DNA from: Tupaia tana | Lineage: Eukaryota; Chordata; Mammalia; Scandentia; Tupaiidae | DNA length: 64,000 nucleotides | Assembly: GCA_026018925.1 (NCBI GenBank) | Contig: JAKSZU010000514.1 | Coordinates: 28,063 to 92,062 of the forward strand | Reading direction: 5' to 3' | In this document: positions 36,613 to 49,165 of the stretch, in pieces | Layout: every line of letters begins with the position of its first letter | Position numbering within the stretch: the first letter of the stretch is position 1 | Position numbers and translations under genes: made by a program | The notes under the pieces: model-generated | Databases searched by the model: none | The model's input: the letters and a program-made list of their open reading frames with translations, nothing else | What the model was told of the DNA's origin: nothing

Positions 36613-39600
36613 ATGTGGAATCTTCCCAGAGAATGGCTCACCTCTCCTGCCTGGGAGAAAGGAGCAGAAGGGATCATTAACAAAACAAAAGATGGAGCTG
36701 AGAGCCAGAGAGAAACTTTACCTTTAAAAAAACGTAAAAAGGAAAAATTACCGAAAAAAAAAATGAGGAGACAGGAGCAGAGAGAGACAGAGACTTCAGA
36801 GACACAGAGACAGAGATAGAAGGCCAGAGGGGCTCCCTACCACACTAGCTTTGCTTGCTGGAGGCTGAATTATGAGTAGAAAATCTTCATTTCTCCTTTG
36901 CCTTGAAATATCTAGTTCCCAGTCTCCATGTGGAATCTTCCCAGAGAATGGCTCACCTCTCCTGCCTGGGAGAAAGGAGCAGAAGGGATCATTAACAAAA
37001 CAAAAGATGGAGGTGAGAGCCAGAGAGAAACTTTACCTTTAAAAAAACGTAAAAAGGAAAAATTACCAAAAAAAAAATGAGAAGACAGGATCAGAGAGAG
37101 ACAGAGACCTCAGAGACACAGAGACAGAGATAGAAGGCCAGAGGGGCTCCCTACCACACTAGCTTTGCTTGCTGGAGGCTGAATTATGAGTAGAAAATCT
37201 TCATTTCTCCTTTGCCTTGAAATATCTAGTTCCCAGTCTCCATGTGGAATCTTCCCAGAGAATGGCTCACCTCTCCTGCCTGGGAGAAAGGAGCAGAAGG
37301 GATCATTAACAAAACAAAAGATGGAGCTGAGAGCCAGAGAGAAACTTTACCTTTAAAAAAACGTAAAAAGGAAAAATTACCGAAAAAAAAAATGAGGAGA
37401 CAGGAGCAGAGAGAGACAGAGACTTCAGAGACACAGAGACAGAGATAGAAGGCCAGAGGGGCTCCCTACCACACTAGCTTTGCTTGCTGGAGGCTGAATT
37501 ATGAGTAGAAAATCTTCATTTCTCCTTTGCCTTGAAATATCTAGTTCCCAGTCTCCATGTGGAATCTTCCCAGAGAATGGCTCACCTCTCCTGCCTGGGA
37601 GAAAGGAGCAGAAGGGATCATTAACAAAACAAAAGATGGAGCTGAGAGCCAGAGAGAAACTTTACCTTTAAAAAAACGTAAAAAGGAAAAATTACCGAAA
37701 AAAAAATGAGAAGACAGGAGCAAAGAGAGACAGAGACCTCAGAGACACAGAGACAGAGATAGAAGGCCAGACGGGCTCCCTACCACACTAGCTTTGCTTG
37801 CTGGAGGCTGAATTATGAGTAGAAAATCTTCATTTCTCCTTTGCCTTGAAATATCTAGTTCCCAGTCTCCATGTGGAATCTTCCCAGAGAATGGCTCACC
37901 TCTCCTGCCTGGGAGAAAGGAGCAGAAGGGATCATTAACAAAACAAAAGATGGAGCTGGGAGCCAGAGAGAAACTTTACCTTTAAAAAAACGTAAAAAGG
38001 AAAAATTACCGAAAAAAAATGAGGAGACCGGAGCAGAGAGAGACAGAGACCTCAGAGACACAGAGACAAAGATAGAAGGCCAGAGGGGCTCCCTACCACA
38101 CTAGTTTTGCTTGCTGGAGGCTGAATTATGAGTAGAAAATCTTCATTTCTCCTTTGCCTTGAAATATCTAGTTCCCAGTCTCCATGTGGAATCTTCCCAG
38201 AGAATGGCTCACCTCTCCTGCCTGGGAGAAAGGAGCAGAAGGGATCATTAACAAAACAAAAGATGGAGCTGAGAGACAGAGAGAAACTTTACCTTTAAAA
38301 AAACATACAAAGGAAAAATTACCGAGAAACAAAAAGAGGAGACAGGAGAAGAGAGAGACAGAGACCTCAGAGACACAGAGACAGAAATAGAAGGCCAGAG
38401 GGGCTCCCTACCACACTAGCTTTGCTTGCTGGAGGCTGAATTTTGAGTAGAAAATCTTCATTTCTCCTTTGCCTTGAAATATCTAGTTCCCAGTCTCCAT
38501 GTGGAATCTTCCCAGAGAATGGCTCACCTCTCCTGCCTGGGAGAAAGGAGCAGAGGGATCATTAACAAAACAAAAGATGGAGCTGGGAGCCAGAGAGAAA
38601 CTTTACCTTTAAAAAAACGTAAAAAGAACAAATTACCGAAAAAAAAATGAGGAGACAGGAGCAGAGAGAGACAGAGACCTCAGAGACACAGAGACAGAGA
38701 TAGAAGGCAAGAGGGGCTCCCTACCACACTAGCTTTGCTTGCTGGAGGCTGAATTATGAGTAGAAAATCTTCATTTCTCCTTTGCCTTGAAATATCTAGT
38801 TCCCAGTCTCCATGTGGAATCTTCCCAGAGAATGGCTCACCTCTCCTGCCTGGGAGAAAGGAGCAGAAGGGATCATTAACAAAACAAAAGATGGAGCTGA
38901 GAGCCAGAGAGAAACTTTACCTTTAAAAAAACGTAAAAAGGAAAAATTACCGAAAAAAAAATGAGGAGACAGGAGCAGAGAGAGACAGAGACCTCAGAGA
39001 CACAGAGACAGAGATAGAAGGCCAGAGGGGCTCCCTACCACACTAGCTTTGCTTGCTGGAGGCTGAATTATGAGTAGAAAATCTTCATTTCTCCTTTGCC
39101 TTGAAATATCTAGTTCCCAGTCTCCATGTGGAATCTTCCCAGAGAATGGCTCACCTCTCCTGCCTGGGAGAAAGGAGCAGAAGGGATCATTAACAAAACC
39201 AAAGATGGAGATGAGAGCCATAGAGAAACTTTCCATTAGAAAAACGTAAAAAGTGAAAATTACCGAAAAAAAAATGAGGAGACCGGAGCAGAGAGAGACA
39301 GAGACCTCAGAGACACAGAGACAAAGATAGAAGGCCAGAGGGGCTCCCTACCACACTAGCTTTGCTTGCTGGAGTCTGAATTATGAGTAGAAAATCTTCA
39401 TTTCTCCTTTGCCTTGAAATATCTAGTTCCTAGTCTCCATGTGGAATCTTCCCAGAGAATGGCTCACCTCTCCTGCCTGGGAGAAAGGAGCAGAAGGGGT
39501 CATTAACAAAACGAAAGATGGAGCTGAGAGCCAGAGAGAAACTTTACTTTTAAAAAAACGTAAAAAGGAAAAATTACCGAAAAAAAAATGAGGAGACTGG

Positions 39601-42600
39601 AGCAGAGAGAGACAGAGACCTCAGAGACACAGAGACAGAGATAGAAGGCCAGAGGGGCTCCCTACCACAATAGCTTTGCTTGCTGGAGGCTGAATTATGA
39701 GTAGAAGATCTTCATTTCTCCTTTGCCTTGAAATATCTCGTTCCCTGTCTCCATGTGGAATCTTCCCTGAGAATGGCTCACCTCTCCTGCCTGGGAGAAA
39801 GGAGCAGAAGGGATCATTAACAAAACAAAAGATGGGGCTGAGAGCCAGAGAGAAACATAAACTTTAAAAAAACGTAAAAATGAATAATTACCGAAAAAAA
39901 AATGAGGAGACAGGGGCAGAGAGAGACAGAGACCTCATAGACACAGAGACAGAGATAGAAGGCCAGAGGGGCTCCCTACCACACTAGCTTTGCTTGCTGG
40001 AGGCTGAATTATGAGTAGAAAATCTTCATTTCTCCTTTGCCTTGAAATACCTAGTTCCCAGTCTCCATGTGGAATCTTCCCAGAGAAAGGCTCACCTCTC
40101 CTGCCTGGGAGAAAGGAGCAGAAGGGATCATTAACAAAACAAAAGATAGAGCTGAGAGCCAGAGAGAAACTTTACCTTTAAAAAAATGAAAAAAGGAAAA
40201 ATTACCGAAAAAAAATGAGGAGACAGGAGCAGAGAGAGACAGAGACCTCAGAGACACAGAGACAGAGATAGAAGGCCAGAGGGGCTCCCTACCACACTAG
40301 CTTTGCTTGCTGGAGGCTGAATTATGAGTAGAAAATCTTCATTTCTCCTTTGCCTTGAAATATCTAGTTCCCAGTCTCCATGTGGAATCTTCCCAGAGAA
40401 TGGCTCACCTCTCCTGCCTGGGAGAAAGGAGCAGAAGGGATCATTAACAAAACAAAAGATGGAGTTGAAAGCCAGAGAGAAACTTTACCTTTTAAAAAAC
40501 GTAAAAAGGAAAAATTACCGAAAATAAAATGAAGAGACAGGAGCAGAGAGAGACAGAGACCTCAGAGACACAGAGACAGAGATACAAGGCCAGAGGGGCT
40601 CCCTACCACACTAGCTTTGCTTGCTGGAGGCTGAATTATGAGTAGAAAATCTTCATTTCTCCTTTGCCTTGAAATATCTCGTTCCCAGTCTCCATGTGGA
40701 ATCTTCCCAGAGAATGGCTCACCTCTCCTGCCTGGGAGAAAGGAGCAGAAGGGATCATTAACAAAACAAAAGATGGAGCTGAGAGCCAGAGAGAAACTTG
40801 ACCTTTAAAAAAACTTAAAAACGAAAAATTACCGAAAAAAAAATGAGGAGACAGGAGCAGAGAGAGACAGAGTCCTCAGAGACACAGAGACAGAGATAGA
40901 AGGCCAGTGGGGCTACCTACCACACTAGCTTTGCTTGCTGGAGGCTGAATTATGAGTAGAAAATCTTCATTTCTCCTTTGCCTTGAAATATCTAGTTCCC
41001 AGTCTCCATGTGGAATCTTCCCAGAGAATGGCTCACCTCTCCTGCCTGGGAGAAAGGAGCAGAAGGGATCATTAACAAACAAAAGATGGAGCTGAGATTC
41101 AGAGAGAAACTTAACCTTTAAAAAAACGTAAAAAGGAAAAATTACCGAAAAAAAAATGAGGAGACAGGGGCAGAGAGAGACAGAGACCTCAGAGACACAG
41201 AGACAGAGATAGAAGGCCAGAGGGGCTCCCTACCACACTAGCTTTGCTTGCTGGAGGCTGAATTATGAGTAGAAAATCTTCATTTCTCCTTTGCCTTGAA
41301 ATATCTAGTTCCCAGTCTCCATGTGGAATCTTCCCAGAGAATGGCTCACCTCTCCTGCCTGGGAGAAAGGAGCAGAAGGGATCATTAACAAAACAAAAGA
41401 TGGAGCTGAGAGCCAGAGAGAAACATTACCTTTAAAAAAATTTAAAAAGGAAAAATTACTGAAAAAAATATGAGGAGACTGGAGCAGAGAGAGACAGAGA
41501 CCTCAGAGACACAGAGACAGAGGTAGAAGGCCAGAGGGGCTCCCTACCACACTAGCTTTCCTTGTTGGAGGCTGAATTATGAGTAGAAAATCTTCATTTC
41601 TCCTTTGCCTTGAAATATCTAGTTCCCAGTCTCCATGTGGAATCTTCCCAGAGAATGGCTCACCTCTCCTGCCTGGGAGAAAGGAGCAGAAGGGATCATT
41701 AACAAAACAAAAGATGGAGCTGAGAGCCAGAGAGAAACTTTACCTTTAAAAAAACGTAAAAAGAAAAAATTATCGAAAAAAAAATGAGGAGACAGGAGCA
41801 GAGAGAGACAGAGACCTCAGAGACACAGAGACAGAGATAGAAGGCCAGAGGGGCTCCCTAACACACTAGCTTTGCTAGCTGGAGGCCGAATTATGAGTAG
41901 AAAATCTTCATTTCTCCTTTGCCTTGAAATATCTAGTTCCCAGTCTCCATGTGGAATCTTCCCAGAGAATGGCTCACCTCTCCTGCCTGGGAGAAAGGAG
42001 CAGAAGGGATCATTAACAAAACGAAAGATGGAGCTGAGAGCCAGAGAGAAACTTTACCTTTAAAAAAACGTAAAAACGAAAAATTACCGAAAAAAAAATG
42101 AGGAGACAGGAGCAGAGAGAGACAGAGACCTCAGAGACACAGAGACAGAGATAGAAGGCCGGAGAGGCTCCCTACCACACTAGCTTTGCTTGCTGGAGGC
42201 TGAATTATCAGTAGAAAATCTTCATTTCTCCTTTGCCTTGAAATATCGAGTTCCCAGTCTCCATGTGGAATCTTCCCAGAGAATGGCTCACCTCTCCTGC
42301 CTGGGAGAAAGGAGCAGAAGGGATCATTAACAAAACAAAAGATGGAGCTGAGAGCCAGAGAGAAACTTTACCTTTAAAAAAAAGTAAAAAGGAAAAATTT
42401 CTGAAAAAAAAATGAGGAGACAGGAGCAGAGAGAGACAGAGACCTCAGAGACACAGAGACAGAGATAGAAGGCCAGAGGGGCTCCCTACCACACTAGCTT
42501 TGCATGCTGGAGGCTGAATTATGAGTAGAAAATCTTCATTTCTCCTTTGCCTTGAAATATCTAGTTCCCAGTCTCCATGTGGAATCTTCCCAGAGAATGG

Positions 42601-45600
42601 CTCACCTCTCCTGCCTGGGAGAAAGGAGCAGAAGGGATCATTAACAAAACAAAAGATGGAGCTGAGAGCCAGAGAGAAACTTTACCTTTAAAAATACGTA
42701 AAAAGAAAAATTACTGAAAAAAAAATGAGGAGACAGGAGCAGAGAGAGACAGAGAACTCAGAGACACAGAGACAGAGATAGAAGGCCAGAGGGGCTCCCT
42801 ACCACACTAGCTTTGCTTGCTGGAGGCTGAATTATGAGTAGAAAATCTTCATTTCTCCTTTGCCTTGAAATATCTAGTTCCCAGTCTCCATGTGGAATCT
42901 TCCCAGAGAATGGCTCACCTCTCCTGCCTGGGAGAATGGAGCAGAAGGGATCATTAACAAAACAAAAGATGGAGCTGAGAGCCAGAGAGAAACTTTACCT
43001 TTAAAAAAACGTAAAAAGGAAAAATTACCGAAAAAAAAAAGAGGAGACAGGGGCAGAGAGAGACAGAGACCTCAGAGACACAGAGACAGAGATAGAAGGC
43101 CAGAGGGGCTCCCTACCACACTAGCTTTGCTTGCTGGAGGCTGAATTATGAGTAGAAAATCTTCATTTCTCCTTTGCCTTGAAATATCTCGTTCCCAGTC
43201 TCCATGTGGAATCTTCCCAGAGAATGGCTCACCTCTCCTGCCTGGGAGAAAGGAGCAGAAGGGATCATTAACAAAACAAAAGATGGAGCTGAGAGCTAGA
43301 GAGAAACTTTACCTTTAAAAAAAACGTAAAAAGGAAAAATTACTGAAAAAAAAAATGAGGAGACAGGAGCAGAGAGAGACAGAGACCTCAGAGACACAGA
43401 GACAGAGATAGAAGGCCAGAGGGGCTCCCTACCACACTAGCTTTGCTTGCTGGAGGCTGAATTATGAGTAGAAAATCTTCATTTCTCTTTGCCTTGAAAT
43501 ATCTAGTTCCCAGTCTCCATGTGGAATCTTCCCAGAGAATGGCTCACCTCTCCTGCCTGGGAGAAAGGAGCAGAAGGGATCATTAACAAAACAAAAGATG
43601 GAGCTGAGAGCCAGAGAGAAACTTTACCTTTAAAAAAACGTAAAAAGGAAAAATTACCAAAAAAATTGAGGAGACAGGAGCAGAGAGAGACAGAGACCTC
43701 AGAGACACAGAGACAGAGATAGAAGGCCAGAGGGGCTCCCTACCACACTAGCTTTGCTTGCAGGCGGCTGAATTATGAGTAGAAAATCTTCATTTCTCCT
43801 TTGCCTTGAAATATCTAGTTCACAGTCTCCATGTGGAATCTTCCCAGAGAATGGCTCACCTCTCCTGCCTGGGAGAAAGGAGCAGAAGGGATCATTAACA
43901 AAACAAAAGATGGAGCTGAGAGCCAGAGAGAATCTTTTCCTTTAAAAAAAACGTAAAAAGCAAAAATTACCGAAAAAAAATTGGAGACAGGAACAGAGAG
44001 AGACAGAGACCTCAGAGACACAGAGACAGAGATAGAAGGCCAGAGGGGCTCCCTACCACACTATATTTGCTTGCTGGAGGCTGAATTATGAGTAGAAAAA
44101 TCTTCATTTCTCCTTTGCCTTGAAATATCTAGTTCCCAGTCTCCATGTGGAATCTTCCCAGAGAATGGCTCACCTCTCCTGCCTGGGAGAAAGGAGCAGA
44201 AGGGATCATTAACAAAACAAAAGATGGAGCTGAGAGCCAGAGTGAAACTTTACCTTTAAAAAAACGTAAAAAGGAAAAATTACCAAAAAAAAAATGAGGA
44301 GACAGGAGCAGAGAGAGACAGAGACCTCAGAGACACAGAGAGAGAGATAGAAGGCCAGAGGGGCTCCCTACCACACTAGCTTTGCTTGCTGGAGGCTGAA
44401 TTATGAGTAGAAAATCTTCATTTCTCCTTTGCCTTGAAATATCTAGTTCCCAGTCTCCATGTGGAATCTTCCCAGAGAATGGCTCACCTCTCCTGCCTGG
44501 GAGAAAGGAGCAGAAGGAATCATTAACAAAATAAAAGATGGAGCTGAGAGCCAGAGAGAAACTTTACCTTTAAAAAAACGTAAAAATAAAAAATTACCGA
44601 AAAAAAAGTGGAGACAGGAACAGAGAGAGACAGAGACCTCAGAGACACAGAGACAGAGATAGAAGGCCAGAGGGGCTCCCTACCACACTAGCTTTGCTTG
44701 CTGGAGGCTGAATTATGAGTAGAAAATCTTCATTTCTCCTTTGCCTTGAAATATCTAGTTCCCAGTCTCCATGTGGAATCTTCCCAGAGAATGGCTCACC
44801 TCTCCTGCCTGGGAGAAAGGAGCAGAAGGGATCATTAACAAAACAAAAGATGGAGCTGAGAGCCAGAGAGAAACTTTACCTTTAAAAAAAACGTAAAAAG
44901 GAAAAATTACCGAAAAAAAAATTAGGAGACAGGGGCAGAGAGAGACAGAGACCTCAGAGACACAGAGACAGAGATAGAAGGCCAGAGGGGCTCCCTACCA
45001 CACTAGCTTTGCTTGCTGGAGGCTGAATTATGAGTAGAAATCTTCATTTCTCCTTTGCCTTGAAATATCTCGTTCCCAGTCTCCATGTGGAATCTTCCCA
45101 GAGAATGGCTCACCTCTCCTGCCTGGGAGAAAGGAGCAGAAGGGATCATTAACAAAACAAAAGATGGAGCTGAGAGCCAGAGAGAAACTTTACCTTTAAA
45201 AAAAACGTAAAAAGGAAAAATTACTGAAAAAAAAAATGAGGAGACAGGAGCAGAGAGAGACAGAGACCTCAGAGACACAGAAACAGAGATAGAAGGCCAG
45301 AGGGGCTCCCTACCACACTAGCTTTCCTTCCTGGAGGCTGAATTATGAGTAGAAAATCTTCATTTCTCCTTTGCCTTGAAATATCTGGTTCCCAGTCTCC
45401 ATGTGGAATCTTCCCCAGAGAATGGCTCACCTCTCCTGCCTGGGAGAAAGGAGCAGAAGGGGATCATTAACAAAACAAAAGATGGAGCTGAGAGCCAGAG
45501 AGAAACTTTACCTTTAAAAAAAAGGTAAAAGGGAAAAATTACCAAAAAAAAATGAGGAGACAGGAGCAGAGAGAGACAGAGACCTCAGAGACACAGAGAC

Positions 45601-45716
45601 AGAGATAGAAGGCCAGAGGGGCTCCCTACCACACTAGCTTTGCTTGCAGGCGGCTGAATTATGAGTAGAAAATCTTCATTTCTCCTTTGCCTTGAAATAT
45701 CTAGTTCCCAGTCTCC
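36613..45716. repeat. ~29-unit rearranged copy B of the 12.2-kb block
   Basis: This block starts where copy A ends and follows the same order of markers. The offset is 12230 bp at 36613, 12860 bp at 37871, 12545 bp from 38994 to 40600, about 10350 bp from 40692 to 41900, about 9411 bp from 41946 to 44100 and about 9103 bp at 44773-45716. The jumps are whole numbers of units. The first is a gain: the ACTTCAG and GAGAAGAC pair stands twice (36613 and 37242). The later ones are losses, or gains in copy A. From about 43.3 kb on, several homopolymers are one base longer than elsewhere. Confidence 0.83.
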
Positions 45717-46342
45717 ATGTGGAATCTTCCCAGAGAATGGCTCACCTCTCCTGCCTGGGAGAAAGGAGCAGAAGGGATCATTAACAAAACAAAAGATGGA
45801 GCTGAGAGCCAGAGAGAAACTTTACCTTTAAAAAAACGTAAAAAGGAAAAATTACCGAAAAAAAAGTGGAGACAGGAACAGAGAGAGACAGTGACCTCAG
45901 AGACACAGGGACAGAGATAGAAGGCCAGAGGGGCTCCCTACCACACTAGCTTTGCTTGCTGGAGGCTGAATTATGAGTAGAAAATCTTCATTTCTCATTT
46001 GCCTTGAAATATCTAGTTCCCAGTCTCCATGTGGAATCTTCCCAGAGAATGGCTCACCTCTCCTGCCTGGGAGAAAGGAGCAGAAGGGATCATTAACAAA
46101 ACAAAAGATGGAGCTGAGAGCCAGAGAGAAACTTTACCTTTAAAAAAACTTAAAAAGGAAAAATTACTGAAAAAAAAATGAGGAGACTGGAGCAGAGAGA
46201 GACAGAGACCTCAGAGACACAGAGACAGAGGTAGAAGGCCAGAGGGGCTCCCTACCACACTAGCTTTCCTTGCTGGAGGCTGAATTATGAGTAGAAAATC
46301 TTCATTTCTCCTTTGCCTTGAAATATCTACTTCCCAGTCTCC
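45717..46342. repeat. Two linking units, one an intermediate type
   Basis: The first has AAAGTGGAGACAGGAAC, CAGTGACC and CACAGGGAC. The second (from 46030) has AACTTAAAAAGG, ACTGAAAA, GACTGG, GAGGTAG and CTTTCCTTGCTGG. That is the CTTTTTGG type before its last changes, making it the least derived member of that lineage in the window. Confidence 0.78.
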
Positions 46343-47911
46343 ATGTGGAATCTTCCCAGAGAATGGCTCACCTCTCCTGCCTGGGAGAAAGGAGCAGAAG
46401 GGATCATTAACAAAACAAAAGATGGAGCTGAGAGCCAGAGAGAAACTTTACCTTTAAAAAAACGTAAAAAGGAAAAATTACCAAAAAAAATGAGGAGACA
46501 GGAGCAGAGAGAGACAGAGACCTCAGAGACACAGAGACAGAGATAGAAGGCCAGAGGGGCTCCCTACCACACTAGCTTTGCTTGCTGGAAGCTGAATTAT
46601 GAGTAGAAAATCTTCATTTCTCCTTTGCCTTGAAATATCTAGTTCCCAGTCTCCATGTGGAATCTTCCCAGAGAATGGCTAACCTCTCCTGCCTTGGAGA
46701 AAGGAGCAGAAGGGATCATTAACAAAACAAAAGATGGAGCTGAGAGCCAGAGAGAAACTTTACCTTTAAAAAAACGTAAAAAGGAAAAATTACCGAAAAA
46801 AAATGAGGAGACAGGAGCAGAGAGATACAGAGACCTCAGAGACACAGAGACAGAGATAGAAGGCCAGAGGGACTCCCTACCACACTAGCTTTGCTTGCTG
46901 GAGGCTGAATTATGAGTAGAAAATCTTCATTTCTCCTTTGCCTTGAAATATCTAGTTCCCAGTTTCCATGTGGAATCTTCCCAGAGAATGGCTCACCTCT
47001 CCTGCCTGGGAGAAAGGAGCAGAAGGGATCATTAACAAAACAAAAGATGGAGCTGAGAGCCAGAGAGAAACTTTACCTTTAAAAAAACATACAAAGGAAA
47101 AATTACCGAAAAACAAAAATAGGAGACAGGAGCAGAGAGAGACAGAGACCTCAGAGACACAGAGACAGAGATAGAAGGCCAGAGGGGCTCCCTACCCCAC
47201 TAGCTTTGCTTGCTGGAGGCTGAATTATGAGTAGAAAATCTTCATTTCTCCTTTGCCTTGAAATATCTAGTTCCCAGTCTCCATGTGGAATCTTCCCAGA
47301 GAATGGCTCACATCTCCTGCCTGGGAGAAAGGAGCAGAAGGGACCATTAACAAAACAAAAATGGAGCTGAGAGCCAGAGAGAAACTTTACATTTAAAAAA
47401 AACCTAAAAAGGAAAAAATTACCGAAAAAAAAATGAGGAGACAGGAGCAGAGAGAGACAGAGACATCAGAGACACAGAGACAGAGATAGAAGGCCAGAGG
47501 GGCTCCCTACCACACAAGCTTTGCTTGCTGGAGGCTGAATTATGAGTAGAAAATCTTCATTTCTCCTTTGCCTTGAAATATCTAGTTCCCAGTCTCCATG
47601 TGGAATCTTCCCAGAGAATGGCTCACCTCTCCTGCCTTGGAGAAAGGAGCAGAAGGGATCATTAACAAAACAAAAGATGGAGTTGAGAGCCAGAGAGAAA
47701 ACTTTACCTTTAAAAAAACGTAAAAAGGAAAAATTACCGAAAAAAAATGAGGAGACAGGAGCAGAGAGAGACAGAGACCTCAGAGACACAGAGACAGAGA
47801 TAGAAGGCCAGAGGGGGCCCCTACCACACTAGCTTTGCTTGCTGGAGGCTGAATTATGAGTAGAAAATCTTCATTTCTCCTTTGCCTTGAAATATCTAGT
47901 TCCCAGTCTCC
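46343..47911. repeat. Distant copy of the 14026-15592 block
   Basis: Five units repeat the order seen at 14026-15592: CTACTTCCC upstream and GGAAGCTG; GCCTTGGAG with GAGATACAG; CATACAAAGG with CAGTTTCC; CACATCTCC with GGGACCATT; GCCTTGGAG with GGAGTTGAG. The offset is 32.3 kb (103 units). The last two units here have extra bases in homopolymers (A8 near 47395, A6 near 47413, A4 near 47699, and altered G and C runs near 47812). These may be real or consensus errors. Confidence 0.84.
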
Positions 47912-49165
47912 ATGTGGAATCTTCCCAGAGAATGGCTCACCTCTCCTGCCTGGGAGAAAGGAGCAGAAGGGATCATTAACAAAACAAAAGATGGAGCTGA
48001 GAGCCAGAGAGAAACTTTACCTTTAAAAAAACGAAAAAAGGAAAAATTACCGAAAAAAAAATGAGGAGACAGGATCAGAGAGAGACAGAGACCTCAGAGA
48101 CACAGAGACAGAGATAGAAGGCCAGAGGGGCTCCCTACCACACTAGCTTTGCTTGCTGGAGGCTGAATTATGAGTAGAATATCTTCATTTCTCCTTTGCC
48201 TTGAAATATCTAGTTCCCAGTCTCCATGTGGAATCTTCCCAGAGAATGGCTCACCTCTCCTGCCTGGGAGAAAGGAGCAGAAGGGATCATTAACAAAACA
48301 AAAGATGGAGCTGAGAGCCAGAGAGAATCTTTACCTTTAAAAAAACGTAAAAAGGAAAAATTACCGAAAAAAAAATGAGGAGACAGGAGCAGAGAGAGAC
48401 AGAGACCTCAGAGACACAGAGACAGAGATAGAAGGCCAGAGGGGCTCCCTACCACACTAGCTTTGCATGCTGGAGGCTGAATTATGTGTAGAAAATCTTC
48501 ATTTCTCCTTTGCCTTGAAATATCTAGTTCCCAGTCTCCATGTGGAATCTTCCCAGAGAATGGCTCACCTCTCCTGCCTGGGAGAAAGGAGCAGAAGGGA
48601 TCATTAACAAAACAAAAGATGGAGCTGAGAGCCAGAGAGAAACTTTACCTTTAAAAAAACTTAAAAAGGAAAAATTACCGAAAAAAATGAGGAGACAGGA
48701 GCAGAGAGAGACAGAGACCTCAGAGACACAGAGACAGAGATAGAAGGCCAGAGGGGCTCCCTACCACACTAGCTTTGCTTGCTGGAGGCTGAATTATGAG
48801 TAGAAAATCTTCATTTCTCCTTTGCCTTGAAATATCTAGTTCCCAGTCTCCATGTGGAATCTTCCCAGAGAATGGCTCACCTCTCCTGCCTGGGAGAAAG
48901 GAGCAGAAGGGATCATTAACAAAACAAAAGATGGAGCTGAGAGCCAGAGAGAAACTTTACCTTTAAAAAAACGTAAAAAGGAAAAATTACCAAAAAAAAA
49001 ATGAGGAGACAGGAGCAGAGAGAGACAGAGACCTCAGAGACACAGAGACAGAGATAGAAGGCCAGAGGGGCTGCCTACCACACTAGCTTTGCTTGCTGGA
49101 GGCTGAATTATGAGTAGAAAATCTTCATTTCTCCTTTGCCTTGAAATATCTAGTTCCCAGTCTCC
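47912..49165. repeat. Four consensus-like units
   Basis: Few markers: ACGAAAAAAGG and GGATCAG in the first, GAGAATCTT in the second with CTTTGCATGC and ATTATGTG downstream, AACTTAAAAAGG in the third, ACCAAAA with GGCTGCC in the fourth. No strong block match was found by eye. Confidence 0.8.

Noticed and set aside
29325..48475. Octamer-like TTTGCATG in some units (29327, 31522, 33091, 42500, 48465)
   Set aside because: It is a single-base change of TTTGCTTG copied by duplication. It lacks the full ATTTGCAT word and has no promoter context.
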